The notes beneath the pieces were generated by a model that saw nothing but the letters and a program-made list of their open reading frames with translations, had not been told where the DNA came from and ran no database searches. Shown one piece after another: positions 21,277 through 29,705 of a stretch of DNA of 55,572 nucleotides; position 1 is the first letter of the stretch, and the number at the start of each line of letters is the position of its first letter. Source of the stretch: Pirellulales bacterium (GTDB taxonomy: Bacteria > Planctomycetota > Planctomycetia > Pirellulales > JADZDJ01); assembly GCA_020851115.1 (NCBI GenBank), contig JADZDJ010000302.1, forward strand, positions 1 to 55,572. Reading direction: 5' to 3'. The position numbers and the translations under genes were made by a program.

Positions 21277-22395
21277 ATGCTATTTGGGGGGATGTTGCCA
21301 GTGCGACGACCGCTTTTGCTTTCGCTCGTTGTGTTGATGCTGTCGGCGGGCGCCGTTTCGGGAGAGGAATGGGCCCGCAAGATGTTCAAAGAGACGAGCC
21401 ACGATTTCGGCAATGTGGCCCGCGGCGCGAAGACGGAATATCGCTTCACGTTTGAAAATATCTATGTGGAGCCGCTTCACGTGGTCGGCGTGCGCAGTAG
21501 TTGTGGCTGCACGTCGGCCGAGGTCACCAAGCGCGACTTCAAAACTTGGGAAAAGGGAGAAGTCGTCGCCACCTTCAATACGAACGCATTTCTCGGCAAT
21601 CATTCGGCAACCGTGACCGTGACGTTCGACAAGCCGTATTTCGCCGAGACGCAGTTGCAAGTGAAAGGGAACATTAAAGGGGACGTCACGCTGCAACCCG
21701 GCGTCGTCGAGTTGGGCACGATTAACGCCGGCCAACCGGCCGAGCAGCGAATTTCGGTCGCCCGCTCGGGGAGCGGGGATTGGGAAATTGTCGATGTTCG
21801 CAGCGCCAACACCAACTTCGAAGTCGACGTGCTGCTCACGCATCGCAGCAATCTTCAAACCGCCTACGATCTCGTGGTCCGGCTGAAGCCGACTGCCCCG
21901 CCGGGAATCGTGAAGGATCAACTGTTTCTGATCACCAACGACGCCAATTCGACGCAAATTGCGGTTGATGTCGAAGGGCGCGTCGTCTCGAATATCGAAG
22001 TTCATCCGACCAGTTTGTTGTTTCTCACCCTGAAGCCTGGTGAGCACCGCACGAAGCCGGTTATTCTCCGCAGCAAGCAGCCGGTGAAAATCGTTGGAAT
22101 CGAGTGCGATCCTTGCTTTTCGTACGCATTGCCGACCGAATCTCGCACGACCCACAGCATTCCGATTACCTTCACGGCCGGCCAAAACGTCGGCAAAGTG
22201 GCCAAGGAAATCAAGATCAAGACCGACTTGGGGCCGCAGGGGATTGCGGTGGTGAAGTGCCAGGCCGATGTCGAGCCGCCGCAAGCATTGCAGCAGCCGA
22301 CAGCCGCCAGCCCAAGCTCTCATCCGGTCGATTCTCAACCGCCAATCACGACGAGCGATAGCAATCTGAAGCAACTGTCGCCGGTGCCGCGCTGA
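21277..22395 (+). CDS. Secreted DUF1573-domain protein
   Basis: This 372-residue protein has a signal peptide (RRPLLLSLVVLMLSAGAVSG, cleavage before EE). The DUF1573 domain follows at about residues 40-130, with HDFGNVARG and the cysteine motif SSCGCTSA. Two further Ig-like beta domains (about 150-235 and 250-335) resemble the ASPM/HYDIN-type repeats. The C-terminal 35 residues are Pro/Ser/Gln-rich. Role unknown; members are exported and abundant in planctomycetes and Bacteroidetes. A second in-frame ATG at 21292 is also possible as the start. Confidence 0.85.
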   Translation: MLFGGMLPVRRPLLLSLVVLMLSAGAVSGEEWARKMFKETSHDFGNVARGAKTEYRFTFENIYVEPLHVVGVRSSCGCTSAEVTKRDFKTWEKGEVVATFNTNAFLGNHSATVTVTFDKPYFAETQLQVKGNIKGDVTLQPGVVELGTINAGQPAEQRISVARSGSGDWEIVDVRSANTNFEVDVLLTHRSNLQTAYDLVVRLKPTAPPGIVKDQLFLITNDANSTQIAVDVEGRVVSNIEVHPTSLLFLTLKPGEHRTKPVILRSKQPVKIVGIECDPCFSYALPTESRTTHSIPITFTAGQNVGKVAKEIKIKTDLGPQGIAVVKCQADVEPPQALQQPTAASPSSHPVDSQPPITTSDSNLKQLSPVPR

Positions 22396-22566
22396 TGTGG
22401 GCCTGTCTGGCCGACTGGCATTTCTCGCAATCTGTCGTTCTCGCAAGGCTGCTCCACCGCTCCTCCTGGATTCTTTCGCTCGCGCGGGTAAAATACTCGT
22501 TGGGCGGCCGGTTAAATAATGCTAGGGTTTTGGTGGATCTCATCAGCCCAGCTCAGGAGGAATCTC

Positions 22567-22968
22567 ATGTTGAATCGAGCTTTGACCAGCGGAACGATGT
22601 TCGCAGTCGCGTCTGCCGCCGTCTTTTTTGGCGCGGCGCATCGAGCCAACGCCGGCGACAAAGTGCCGGTGAAGTTTGCGGTGAATACCGTCATCGGACC
22701 GTCGGATGCTCCGGTTCGCACGGCCGAGTACAGCGACGCCGATCGCAGCCAAGTGCAGTTTCAAACGGTTGGCTGGCGTGGTCGAGGTTATTACAGCACC
22801 TACTATGCCTTCCCTGCGTACTACCCGGCTTACGGCTATTATCCAGCGCCGACCTACACCTATTACTATCCTGCCGCGCCGGTCTATGTCGTGCCGCGAA
22901 GGAGAGCGTTCTACGCTCCTGCGCCGATGTATGTGCCTTATGGGACAAATTACTACTACGGCTGGTGA
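22567..22968 (+). CDS. Small secreted tyrosine-rich protein
   Basis: This 133-residue protein starts at 22567 just after CAGGAGGAAT, a strong ribosome-binding site, which overrides the longer frame from 22519. It has a signal peptide ending in RANAG. After a short beta-like part (KVPVKFAVNTVIG), residues 70-133 are dominated by Tyr, Pro and Ala (AYYPAYGYYPAPTY, YTYYYPAAP). Such Y-rich exported proteins are common in planctomycetes and of unknown function, perhaps in the cell wall. Its last 13 bases overlap the end of nnrD on the other strand. Confidence 0.7.
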   Translation: MLNRALTSGTMFAVASAAVFFGAAHRANAGDKVPVKFAVNTVIGPSDAPVRTAEYSDADRSQVQFQTVGWRGRGYYSTYYAFPAYYPAYGYYPAPTYTYYYPAAPVYVVPRRRAFYAPAPMYVPYGTNYYYGW

Positions 22969-23819
22969 TTGTCCAACCGTTTGAAGGCCTCGGGTAATTG
23001 GCGCACCAAGTCGCTGGCGATGAGCGATGTTTCGCCGTGCGCCGCCGCCGCCAAATCGCCGGCTAGGCCGTGGACATACACGCCCAGTTGTGCTGCTTGA
23101 AATGGCGATAAGTCTTGGCCGGCTAACGCGGCAATGATACCGGTCAGCACGTCGCCGCAGCCGCCGGTGGCCATGCCAGGATTGCCCGTTTCGTTGACAT
23201 AGGTTTGCGCTCCATCGGCGACGATCGTGCGATGGCCTTTCAGCACGACAACGACCTCGTTGCGTCGAGCGAATTGGATTGCAAGCTCCGTCCGGTCTTT
23301 GGGATCGAGCTTGGCAATGCCGAGGAGCCGGGCGAATTCGCCGGGATGAGGTGTCACGATGCGCGGCCCGGCATGACGAGGCAGCAGGTCGCGCTGTGCC
23401 GATAGGGCATTTAGCGCATCGGCATCGGCCACCATCGGAAGGGACGATTCTTGATAGAGCCACGCGACGAGTTGGTCGATCTCGGCCGAACGCTGCATTC
23501 CAGGCCCGCAACCGATCGTGGTGCAACGACGAGCAAGTTCGGCCACTTGCGGCTGCGCGGTTTTGGCGATTCGCCCGTGGGCGTCGCTTAGCAGCGGCAC
23601 GGTCATGTACGAAGGCTCAAACCCGGCAACCGTATCGACGCATGTCTCCGGAGTTGCAAGGGTGACGAGTCCTGCGCCGCTGCGGAGTGCGGCCATGCCG
23701 GAAAGCGAGATCGCGCCGGCCATTCCGCGCGAGCCGCCCACCAGCAGCACGTGGCCGAAGACGCCTTTATGGCTATCGAGCGGGCGCGGCATCAATTTGG
23801 GAAGGGGTAGATTGGGCAT
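22956..23819 (-). CDS. nnrD: ADP-dependent NAD(P)H-hydrate dehydratase
   Basis: This 287-residue ribokinase-fold enzyme repairs damaged NADH/NADPH hydrates using ADP or ATP. It has VLLVGGSRGMAGA, RIVTPHPGEFARLLG and the nucleotide loop NPGMATGGCGDVLTG. Only the dehydratase (YjeF C-terminal) domain is present; the epimerase (NnrE) domain often fused to it is missing and must be encoded elsewhere if present. It ends within the 3' end of the tyrosine-rich gene on the opposite strand. larB lies 30 bases upstream, so the two may be cotranscribed. Confidence 0.92.
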   Translation of the reverse strand: MPNLPLPKLMPRPLDSHKGVFGHVLLVGGSRGMAGAISLSGMAALRSGAGLVTLATPETCVDTVAGFEPSYMTVPLLSDAHGRIAKTAQPQVAELARRCTTIGCGPGMQRSAEIDQLVAWLYQESSLPMVADADALNALSAQRDLLPRHAGPRIVTPHPGEFARLLGIAKLDPKDRTELAIQFARRNEVVVVLKGHRTIVADGAQTYVNETGNPGMATGGCGDVLTGIIAALAGQDLSPFQAAQLGVYVHGLAGDLAAAAHGETSLIASDLVRQLPEAFKRLDNHQP

Positions 23820-23849
23820 GAGGGATGATTGGCTCTGACGGGCGAGTCG

Positions 23850-24629
23850 TTAGTGGTTCGTGGTTCGACCGTTGGCAATCAGGCCGGCGACGTAGCCGGC
23901 TTTGAATCCGGCGTCGATATTCACGACCGTGACGTTTGCCGCGCAGCTATTGAGCATCGACAGCAGCGCCGCTAGGCCGCCAAAGTTCGCGCCGTAGCCG
24001 ACGCTGGTGGGAACGGCGATTACCGGACAAGCGACATAGCCGCCCACGACGCTGGGCAGCGCCCCTTCCATGCCTGCGACCACCACGACGGCCGCGACAT
24101 CTTCGAGTTCCGCGAGATGTTCGCGCAGCCGATGCGGCCCGGCCACGCCGACGTCTTGAATGAGCTTGACTTCGACGCCCATCCAGCGGAGCGTTTCCAT
24201 CGCTTCTTCGGCCACCGGCCGGTCGGTCGTGCCCGCCGAGACGACGGCAACCTTCGCGCGCTCGGGCTTGGCCGCCGAACGTTCGTTCTCGTTGGCGGAT
24301 CGAATTCGCAGCGTGCGGGCGGCGCTGTTGTACTCGGCCGCGGGGAACCGATGTTGCAGCGCTGACGCAACTTCGGGAGCCGTGCGGGTCACTAGCACAT
24401 CGACGCGATCGCCGACCATTCGCTCGATCGTCTTTTCGAGCGTCGCCAGTGTCTTACCTTCGCCGAACACGACTTCGGGAAAGCCGCAGCGGCGGCGACG
24501 ATCGAGATCGAGCTGCACCTCGCCCAGATCGGCCGTCTGCGGCCGGGCCACTTCGCGCAGGAACCCATCGAGCGACAAACTGCCCTCGGCAAGCTGCTCG
24601 GCCAGCGATTTGAGTTGATCGGGGAGCAT
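23850..24629 (-). CDS. larB: LarB, pyridinium-3,5-biscarboxylic acid mononucleotide synthase
   Basis: This 259-residue protein carboxylates and hydrolyses nicotinic acid adenine dinucleotide in the first step of the nickel-pincer cofactor made for lactate racemase and related enzymes. The C-terminal half is PurE-like: VVSAGTTDRPVAEEA, GVAGPHRLREHL, VVVAGMEGALPSVVGG, PTSVGYGANFGG. The N-terminus contains the LarB-type DLDRRRRCGFPEVVFGEGKT. LarC, LarE and a LarA-type enzyme are not in the window. Confidence 0.93.
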   Translation of the reverse strand: MLPDQLKSLAEQLAEGSLSLDGFLREVARPQTADLGEVQLDLDRRRRCGFPEVVFGEGKTLATLEKTIERMVGDRVDVLVTRTAPEVASALQHRFPAAEYNSAARTLRIRSANENERSAAKPERAKVAVVSAGTTDRPVAEEAMETLRWMGVEVKLIQDVGVAGPHRLREHLAELEDVAAVVVVAGMEGALPSVVGGYVACPVIAVPTSVGYGANFGGLAALLSMLNSCAANVTVVNIDAGFKAGYVAGLIANGRTTNH

Positions 24630-25438
24630 GGGTTTGGTTAGGGGTGGACGGGTGGATGTTTGATTCTGGCTGCTGGATGGTGTTACTGAAGTTTGCGTTG
24701 CTACGGCGGCGAACTGGCGCAGGATGGGGTTTTGTTCGAGAAAACGCGATTTCGTTCGGGTGCGCCGATTTGGAAAAAAATTTTGTGGTGGAAATTAGGG
24801 ACCACGGAAACCGTGTTTTCTTCGAGCAAGACGCACAAATTGGAGCCGGCCGATTTCCAGTCCATTTCCGCCCTCGTTTGCAAATTTTGACCAGGGGAAC
24901 AGCAAATGAGGCCTAAATTACCGAGGATTTTTTCGATTTTCCGTTGGCGAGGGTCGATGGAAAATAAGCCGCCAGCGGCCGAGCGACCCCGGCCGCGGCG
25001 CGCAGATTCCACGCTGACGCAAGCGGCATGCATGGCCGGCCGCGGACGATGTCGCCGCGCCGATGAGCCTGTCGCACCATCGACTGTGGCGGTTGGCAAG
25101 GTTCAGTTGTCAAAGGTCGGACTCGCCCCGCGCAGCGGTCGGCCGCGCTGGCAGGTTCAATTGTATCTAGTGTACGGATGTTGTCAAGGGCTGAAAAAAG
25201 GGTATGGGGTTCGGGGTGTGAGGGGCCGTCAGTGGCAGCCGGAGTATGGGCGGAGGCTGGATTGCTCGTCGCGAATCGCTCGCTGGCGGCTGGTGGGCGG
25301 AAACTTCAAGGCCCAGGTCTCAAGGTCCAGGACACCGCAGGCGTGCAGGTTGCGTGCTGCAAGCGATAGCAGGTTGAGAAGCTGGGCGGGCGACAGGCGG
25401 AAGGATGCTAGATACGAACCAAAATTGCGCACCGATCT
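24630..25438. other. Long intergenic region with no recognisable gene
   Basis: Several frames of 65-185 codons are open here, but they are rich in Arg/Gly/Ser, lack a family pattern, and have no good ribosome-binding site. A small hairpin CACGG-AAA-CCGTG followed by TTTT lies at 24803-24819. The segment 25190-25240 is strongly G-rich on the plus strand. I see no gene. Confidence 0.4.
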
Positions 25439-25711
25439 TCAATCAGGTTCATTTTCGGACTGATCGTCCTCTGCATCCTCGTCGGATTCGCGTGAGGCTG
25501 GTGACTGTTGATCGGTGACAATGTCGTCGTCTTCCAAATCGGAAAAGAGGTCGCGCTCAACGGGTTCTCCGCCGAGCGACTTCCGCCACGCCGGCGGAAC
25601 ATCCAGTGCGCCGGCCGCTCGCAATTCATGAACGGAAATCAAGCGCGGGCCGCCCGCGAGTTCCGGGTCTTTGAGGAGTTCAAGCAGGGAATCTAAGTAG
25701 GGGTCCTTCAC
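25439..25711 (-). CDS. Small acidic hypothetical protein
   Basis: This 90-residue frame starts with GTG at 25711 and overlaps by 32 bases the end of the methylase/helicase remnant upstream. The first half looks like folded protein (DPYLDSLLELLKDPELAGG, HELRAAGALDVPPAWRK). The last 35 residues are very acidic (DLEDDDIV, DEDAEDDQSENEPD). No family was recognised. The tight overlap suggests it was once cotranscribed with the restriction-type gene; it may be a leftover of that system. Confidence 0.45.
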   Translation of the reverse strand: MKDPYLDSLLELLKDPELAGGPRLISVHELRAAGALDVPPAWRKSLGGEPVERDLFSDLEDDDIVTDQQSPASRESDEDAEDDQSENEPD

Positions 25712-26102
25712 AGATGGTCTCCAACAGCTTTGCTTGTGCTGGCTCCAAATCGACGAGCAAGGTCAACACGTGCAAGACGTTGAGCAATTCGGTGGTGTAC
25801 TCGGCGAGCCAATGATCGGGCTGAATGTCGCCGAGCTTCGACGGGGGCCGGCGGTCGCCGATGATTGGCCGCTCTCGATTCTTCTTACGATCGCTGAACC
25901 ATTGTGTCAACACCTGCTTGCCGGAGACTTCATATTTCCACACGGCGGGGGAGACGTTGTCGATGAATCCCTTGTCAGACAACTTATCGCCTGTACAGTC
26001 GCTTGTCAAGATGGCGTGTGGGATTATGTTCACTTCTAGAGAGCAGCAAGAGGGGGCGATTTCTGGTAGCCCAACGCGTCGGCGAGGGAGAAGTGGCCAC
26101 AC
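25680..26102 (-). pseudogene. C-terminal remnant of a type ISP restriction-modification enzyme
   Basis: From about 25975 down to the stop, the frame reads VWKYEVSGKQVLTQWFSDRK, RPIIGDRRPPSKLGDIQPD, AEYTTELLNVLHVLTLLVDL and AQAKLLETICEGP. This matches the extreme C-terminus of large type ISP-like methylase-helicase restriction enzymes as I remember them. Those proteins are well over 1000 residues; here only about 100 remain. The 40 or so codons before the match look non-homologous and the next upstream gene ends 30 bases away. I infer a deletion remnant. Confidence 0.6.
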
Positions 26103-26125
26103 AATCGATCATCAGCCCGGACGCT

Positions 26126-26149
26126 CCCTTGCTAACGCGGCGGGCTTTC
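26126..26149 (+). repeat. 24-bp direct repeat, left copy at edge of the defence island
   Basis: This copy differs at 3 of 24 positions from the one at 32512-32535, same orientation; the shared core includes ACGCGGCGG. It overlaps the last codons and the TAG stop of the GIY-YIG/helicase gene (stop at 26132-26134). It could mark an integration or recombination boundary, or be a dispersed intergenic repeat. Confidence 0.5.
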
Positions 26150-28648
26150 AGACAGGCCGCTGAAGGTGGCTTGGAAGTCTTCTTCGGTCAGCGCTGTATC
26201 GAACAAGCCGACATCCAATCCCTTGTGACGACTGATTCCCATGTAACGCAGGCTGGAATCCTCGTACCGGCGGAACTTCCACACCGCATCGTTCATGAGT
26301 GCGCTATTGAAGACGCCTAGGCTCACGAGCCGCTCGAAGTCCTCGGTCGTCAATCCGGTGACGCGTTTAAAGAGCTTGGGCTCAATCTTGGTGATCACAT
26401 CTTTTAACCGCTGTTCCCGATAGTCGGTCAAGTACATAAAGACCGGAATGCGGGCGGCAAACTTAATCAGTTTCTCTTGCACCTGCTTGCGAAGCGATTT
26501 GCGTTCCCTTTCCGCCTCGGTCAGTTTGCGTTGCTCTTTTTCGCTGAGCTCGCCGTCATCGGCAATTCGGCGTTTCGCGTCTTTGATCTGCTCCGAGCGG
26601 TTGATAATTGTCTCGAGGTCGGCATTAAGGTTTCGGAAACCCTCGATGGCCATCAGCGCTTCCATCGCCTGCGGGTCGTTCATTAGACGATTGAGCGTGC
26701 CATCGTCGACGTTCACCAGCAGCACGCTTTCCCAACGCTTGGCGAGTTGCGTGGCGGCGGTCCCGCTGGTCACGACGTCGAGGATCTCCGTGGCGTCCAA
26801 TTGACGCATCGAACTGCCGTCGTACGCCAGCACGGGCAGGAACCCGACCAGCTCGGTGATGCGTTGCTCCGGCGTCGTTTCATCGGTTGCCAGCCGCGAC
26901 CCGTAATCGGCAATCTGCCGCAAGGCCCGGTTCAACGCGAAGTCGAAGACGTAACACTCCGGCTTCACGATGACGTCGTGCAAATTCGCGTCTTTCACGG
27001 TCCAAGGGGATTGCACGCGAAACGCCGCCTGAAAGTACGACTCCGGGCTGGACAGCTTGCGCAGCATGAGCATCCCCGTCCACGGACGCACCGTCACGCC
27101 CGTGGTCAGCTTTCCGCACGAAAGCGTGATCGACTTGCTCTTGAGCGGATCATCCATCGCTTCGAGCACCGGAGGCAGCGAAGCCGCGCCAATGCCCGCC
27201 GCCGCGCCGGCGGAGACCACTACCTTGAAGTCGTGGTAGAAGACGTTGTGCTTCGCCTGCAGCAAATTCGCCATCGCATGGCACGAGGCCACGCTCGGCA
27301 AAAACCAGAAGGTGTGATTGAGGACACTCATCAACCGCGCGTCGTAGAACGGCAGCGGCGGGCGATCCCGGCCGAGCTTCAAATCGTCGATTGTCGTGCC
27401 TTTGTACGAACCGCGAATGAGGTTCAGCCACTTCTGCACTTCATCTTCGTGCTCGAATTTTGCTTCGTCCTCGTCGCCTTCAGCGCGGAAAAACTCGTTC
27501 AGATCGAACTCGTTGAACTCCCCTTGCTCGGCCACCTGCCGAATCTCGTCCGGCAATGTGTAGGTCATCAGCACCAGTCGGGGTAGCTCGGCGTAGGGGT
27601 TCTCGCCGGGGCCTTTCCAGTCCCGTTTTGCCCGCTGCTCGTCGCTGTACGTCCAGTTGTAGATCTGCTCTTCGATGAATTCGCCCGAGGCTAGCGCTCG
27701 AAACGGGGTGCCGGAAAGGTACAGGTAAGCCCCCGTCTCAATGGGCAGGATGGTTTCGTCAAACGCCTGCTCGTCCTTGGCTACCTCATCCGCAAGTTCG
27801 CCTTCGTCTGCTTCGTCGGCTCCGAACAGGCCCTTGGCGTTCTCTCGCCAGGCGCCGTAATGGTACTCGTCGAGGATGACGCAGTCCCACTCGGTGAGAT
27901 GGACCCATTCGTTCTTGGCTTTGATCGCGCCGGTGCGGTCGCGCTGCAAAAAATCCTGAAAGCTGCCGAAGCAGACGATCGGCTTTTTCGGGTCGGCCTG
28001 TTCGTAAGTTAGGTCGGTGTCCCGGCCGATGAACTGCCAGCCTTCAAAGTCCTTGTGCCGGTTTAGGTCGTCCGCCCAGGCGTGCTTCACCACCGGCTTG
28101 AAGGTCAGCACCAGCACCTTTTTCCAACCCATCTGCTTCGCCAGTTGATAGCTGGCGAACGTCTTCCCGAAACGCATCTTCGCGTTCCAGAGAAAGTGCG
28201 GGGCGCGATCGGGCGTTTTCTGCTGTGCCCGTTTGAAATAGGCGACGGTCTGCGCGACGGCTGCTTTCTGCTCGGGGCGCAGGTCGAAGGTCTGCGTGCG
28301 GTCTTCGACGTTCGCCTCGCGATTCATCACCGCGACGATCGCGGCTTTCACGTCCTTGATCGTACACTTGAACCATTCGTGCGTGGTGTTCTTGTGCCCG
28401 CGCGCTCGCAGGTGTCGGTGAATGTCGCGATCGGTAAAACTCGTCCCGTCCGGCCGCATCGCCGATTCGATCAACTCGATCCGATACGCCTTGAGCCCGC
28501 CCGGCCACTGCTCGGCGATCCGCTCAGCCGCCTCGCGCTCGGTGTAACCGACCTTGAGCAATCCGGCGTGGTCGGGGTGGGTGCTGGCATAGGCATAGAT
28601 CGTTGGGGCTGCGAGGGGACGTGGGGGGAAGAAGTCGCTCGTGCTCAC
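26132..28648 (-). CDS. GIY-YIG-type nuclease domain fused to SF2 helicase (restriction subunit)
   Basis: This 838-residue protein is the likely DNA-cleaving and translocating part of a restriction system. Residues 15-100 are a GIY-YIG relative of the T5orf172/Mug113 type: TIYAYAS, LLKVGYTERE, then HEWFKCTIKDVKAAI. A superfamily 2 helicase follows: Walker A KMRFGKTF (158-163), DEYH box at 260-263, SGTPF at 312-316 and a second RecA-like part with LSCGKLTTGVTVRPW and AAFRVQSPW. The C-terminal 250 residues are charged and helical. The frame is intact, unlike the methylase upstream. Truncated copies of its first 35-40 codons occur at 29224-29342 and 30035-30169, next to toxin-antitoxin genes. If the methylase is dead, this subunit is probably silent or without a partner. 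Confidence 0.8.
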   Translation of the reverse strand: MSTSDFFPPRPLAAPTIYAYASTHPDHAGLLKVGYTEREAAERIAEQWPGGLKAYRIELIESAMRPDGTSFTDRDIHRHLRARGHKNTTHEWFKCTIKDVKAAIVAVMNREANVEDRTQTFDLRPEQKAAVAQTVAYFKRAQQKTPDRAPHFLWNAKMRFGKTFASYQLAKQMGWKKVLVLTFKPVVKHAWADDLNRHKDFEGWQFIGRDTDLTYEQADPKKPIVCFGSFQDFLQRDRTGAIKAKNEWVHLTEWDCVILDEYHYGAWRENAKGLFGADEADEGELADEVAKDEQAFDETILPIETGAYLYLSGTPFRALASGEFIEEQIYNWTYSDEQRAKRDWKGPGENPYAELPRLVLMTYTLPDEIRQVAEQGEFNEFDLNEFFRAEGDEDEAKFEHEDEVQKWLNLIRGSYKGTTIDDLKLGRDRPPLPFYDARLMSVLNHTFWFLPSVASCHAMANLLQAKHNVFYHDFKVVVSAGAAAGIGAASLPPVLEAMDDPLKSKSITLSCGKLTTGVTVRPWTGMLMLRKLSSPESYFQAAFRVQSPWTVKDANLHDVIVKPECYVFDFALNRALRQIADYGSRLATDETTPEQRITELVGFLPVLAYDGSSMRQLDATEILDVVTSGTAATQLAKRWESVLLVNVDDGTLNRLMNDPQAMEALMAIEGFRNLNADLETIINRSEQIKDAKRRIADDGELSEKEQRKLTEAERERKSLRKQVQEKLIKFAARIPVFMYLTDYREQRLKDVITKIEPKLFKRVTGLTTEDFERLVSLGVFNSALMNDAVWKFRRYEDSSLRYMGISRHKGLDVGLFDTALTEEDFQATFSGLSESPPR

Positions 28649-28663
28649 TTTTTAATTCCTTGG

Positions 28664-28693
28664 TTGACAAGATCGCGGCCGCGATCCGATACT
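28664..28693 (+). promoter_or_regulatory. Candidate hicB promoter with palindromic operator
   Basis: TTGACA at 28664-28669 and GATACT at 28688-28693 (18-base spacing, 4 of 6 in the -10) point toward hicB. Between them lies a perfect 16-bp palindrome GATCGCGGCCGCGATC at 28671-28686. Toxin-antitoxin operons usually repress themselves through such operators, so binding by HicB is a reasonable guess. It also lies just upstream of the divergent helicase gene. Confidence 0.4.
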
Positions 28694-28813
28694 TATTAGA
28701 AGCGGCTGCTCGGATCGAAGCCTTGCCCCCGCGTGTGAGATGGATGTCGATTCGGCGAGTTTTTCGACGGTGTGAAGTTCCAATCGCGGCGCGAAAGCAT
28801 GGGTTAGTTCGGT

Positions 28814-29029
28814 ATGAACCACTATACCTCCATCATCCAAAAAGACGGCGACTGGTGGGTCGGCTGGGTCGAAGAAATTCCCGGCGTCAACTGCCAGGAA
28901 CGCTCTCGCGCCAAGCTCCTTGAATCGATCCAAGAGGCATTGAGCGAGATGCTGCAGCTCAACCGCGAGGCTGCCGCCAGCGCCAGCGCCGCCACCGACA
29001 CCAGCGAACGCGTGAAAGTCACGGCATGA
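28814..29029 (+). CDS. hicB: HicB-family antitoxin
   Basis: This 71-residue protein has the HicB partial RNase-H-like fold: YTSIIQKDGDWWVGWVEEIP then GVNCQERSRAKLLESIQEAL. It would bind and block HicA, an mRNA interferase. The usual DNA-binding tail is not evident; the C-terminus is Ala/Ser/Thr-rich, so any operator binding is uncertain. Its stop codon overlaps the start of hicA (ATGA). It runs opposite to the restriction genes around it. Since hicA is broken, it is an orphan antitoxin now. Confidence 0.8.
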   Translation: MNHYTSIIQKDGDWWVGWVEEIPGVNCQERSRAKLLESIQEALSEMLQLNREAAASASAATDTSERVKVTA

Positions 29030-29219
29030 AAAGGCGCGACCTCTAGCGCCACCTTTCCGACCACGGCTGTCGCCTGCTGCGCGAAAGGGCAGGCATTCCT
29101 ACTGGTGCAACAGCGACAACACCCGCCGGTCTGCCATTCCGCGGCACAACGAGATCAAGGAAACGACCGCTCGCGCCATCTGCAAAGACCTCGGTGTCCC
29201 AGTGCCGGGCAGAGCATGA
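29026..29219 (+). pseudogene. hicA: HicA toxin gene, inactivated by an amber codon and a frameshift
   Basis: From the ATG overlapping the hicB stop, the frame reads MKRRDL, TAG at 29044-29046, then RHLSDHGCRLLRE. A frameshift near 29080 moves to a second frame reading GRHSYWCNSDNTRRSAIPRH, then EIKETTARAICKDLGVPVPG and a stop at 29217-29219. Together these match a complete HicA (double-stranded-RNA-binding-like fold with catalytic His in the GRHSYW region). The catalytic region is present but unreachable without reading past the stop and correcting the frame. The neighbours mntA and hicB are intact, so this is specific decay of the toxin. Confidence 0.75.
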
Positions 29220-29223
29220 ACCG

Positions 29224-29342
29224 AGACGCCGCTCGGTGTCGCCGACCTTGAGCAAGCTGGGGTGGTCGGGGTGGGTGCTGGCGAAGGCGTAGATTGTTGG
29301 CTTGGCGGCGGGGCGCGGCGGGAAGAACTCCTGCATGCTCAT
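29224..29342 (-). pseudogene. Truncated second copy of the GIY-YIG/helicase 5' end
   Basis: Reading from the ATG at 29342 gives MSMQEFFPPRPAAKPTIYAF, ASTHPDHPSLLKVGDTERR. This is a diverged copy of the first 38 or so codons of the helicase gene at 28648, about 80 percent identical in DNA over roughly 100 bases by eye. Homology ends at the point where the hicA pseudogene begins on the other strand. An open frame continues to 29043 only as antisense of hicA. It starts 15 bases after the hepT stop. Confidence 0.75.
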
Positions 29343-29357
29343 CGTGTCATCGCCCCT

Positions 29358-29705
29358 TTACTCCGGATCGGGAAGCGTTTGGATGATCGCCTCGACCTTC
29401 GGGATCAACGTCGGAATCACCTTCGTCACCGCGTCGTAGACCTTGTCCAGTTCCAGCTTGTCGTAACCGTGGATCAGCCGATCGCGCAGCCCGGCCATTT
29501 TCTGCCACGGAATGTCCGTGAACTGGCTCCGGAGCGCGGGCGTCAGTCGCTTGGTCGCCTCGCCGATGATCTACAGCCGCCGGTTCACCGCGTCCATTTT
29601 TGCGACATCGGCGACGAACGCGTCGAATGTCGCCTCCCCCATGTGCGAGACTACGATGCGCATCGATTCGCCGACGTCGATCAGATAAGCCTTATCCTTG
29701 TTCAT
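29358..29705 (-). pseudogene. hepT: HepT-like HEPN toxin gene with an in-frame amber codon
   Basis: The frame from the ATG at 29705 codes for a 115-residue DUF86/HEPN protein interrupted only by TAG at codon 45 (29571-29573): DAVNRRL, stop, IIGEATKRLTPALRSQF. In relatives this position is Gln or Glu, so a single CAG or GAG change suffices. The RNase motif, RDRLIHGY (R-x4-6-H), lies downstream and is intact, and no frameshift is seen. HepT cleaves RNA or is AMPylated by MntA in this kind of module. The start overlaps the end of mntA by 14 bases. Read through, it would be full length. Confidence 0.75.

Noticed and set aside
21280-22446. 388-codon minus-strand frame opposite the DUF1573 gene
   Set aside because: Arg/His-rich shadow; the plus strand has a signal peptide and the SSCGCT motif.
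24906-25463. 185-codon plus-strand frame in a long spacer
   Set aside because: Arg/Gly/Ser-rich, no ribosome-binding site, no recognisable motif; taken as chance.
29043-29223. Continuation of the short GIY-YIG copy as a 99-residue protein
   Set aside because: After the first 38 or so codons it is only the antisense of the hicA pseudogene, without family resemblance.
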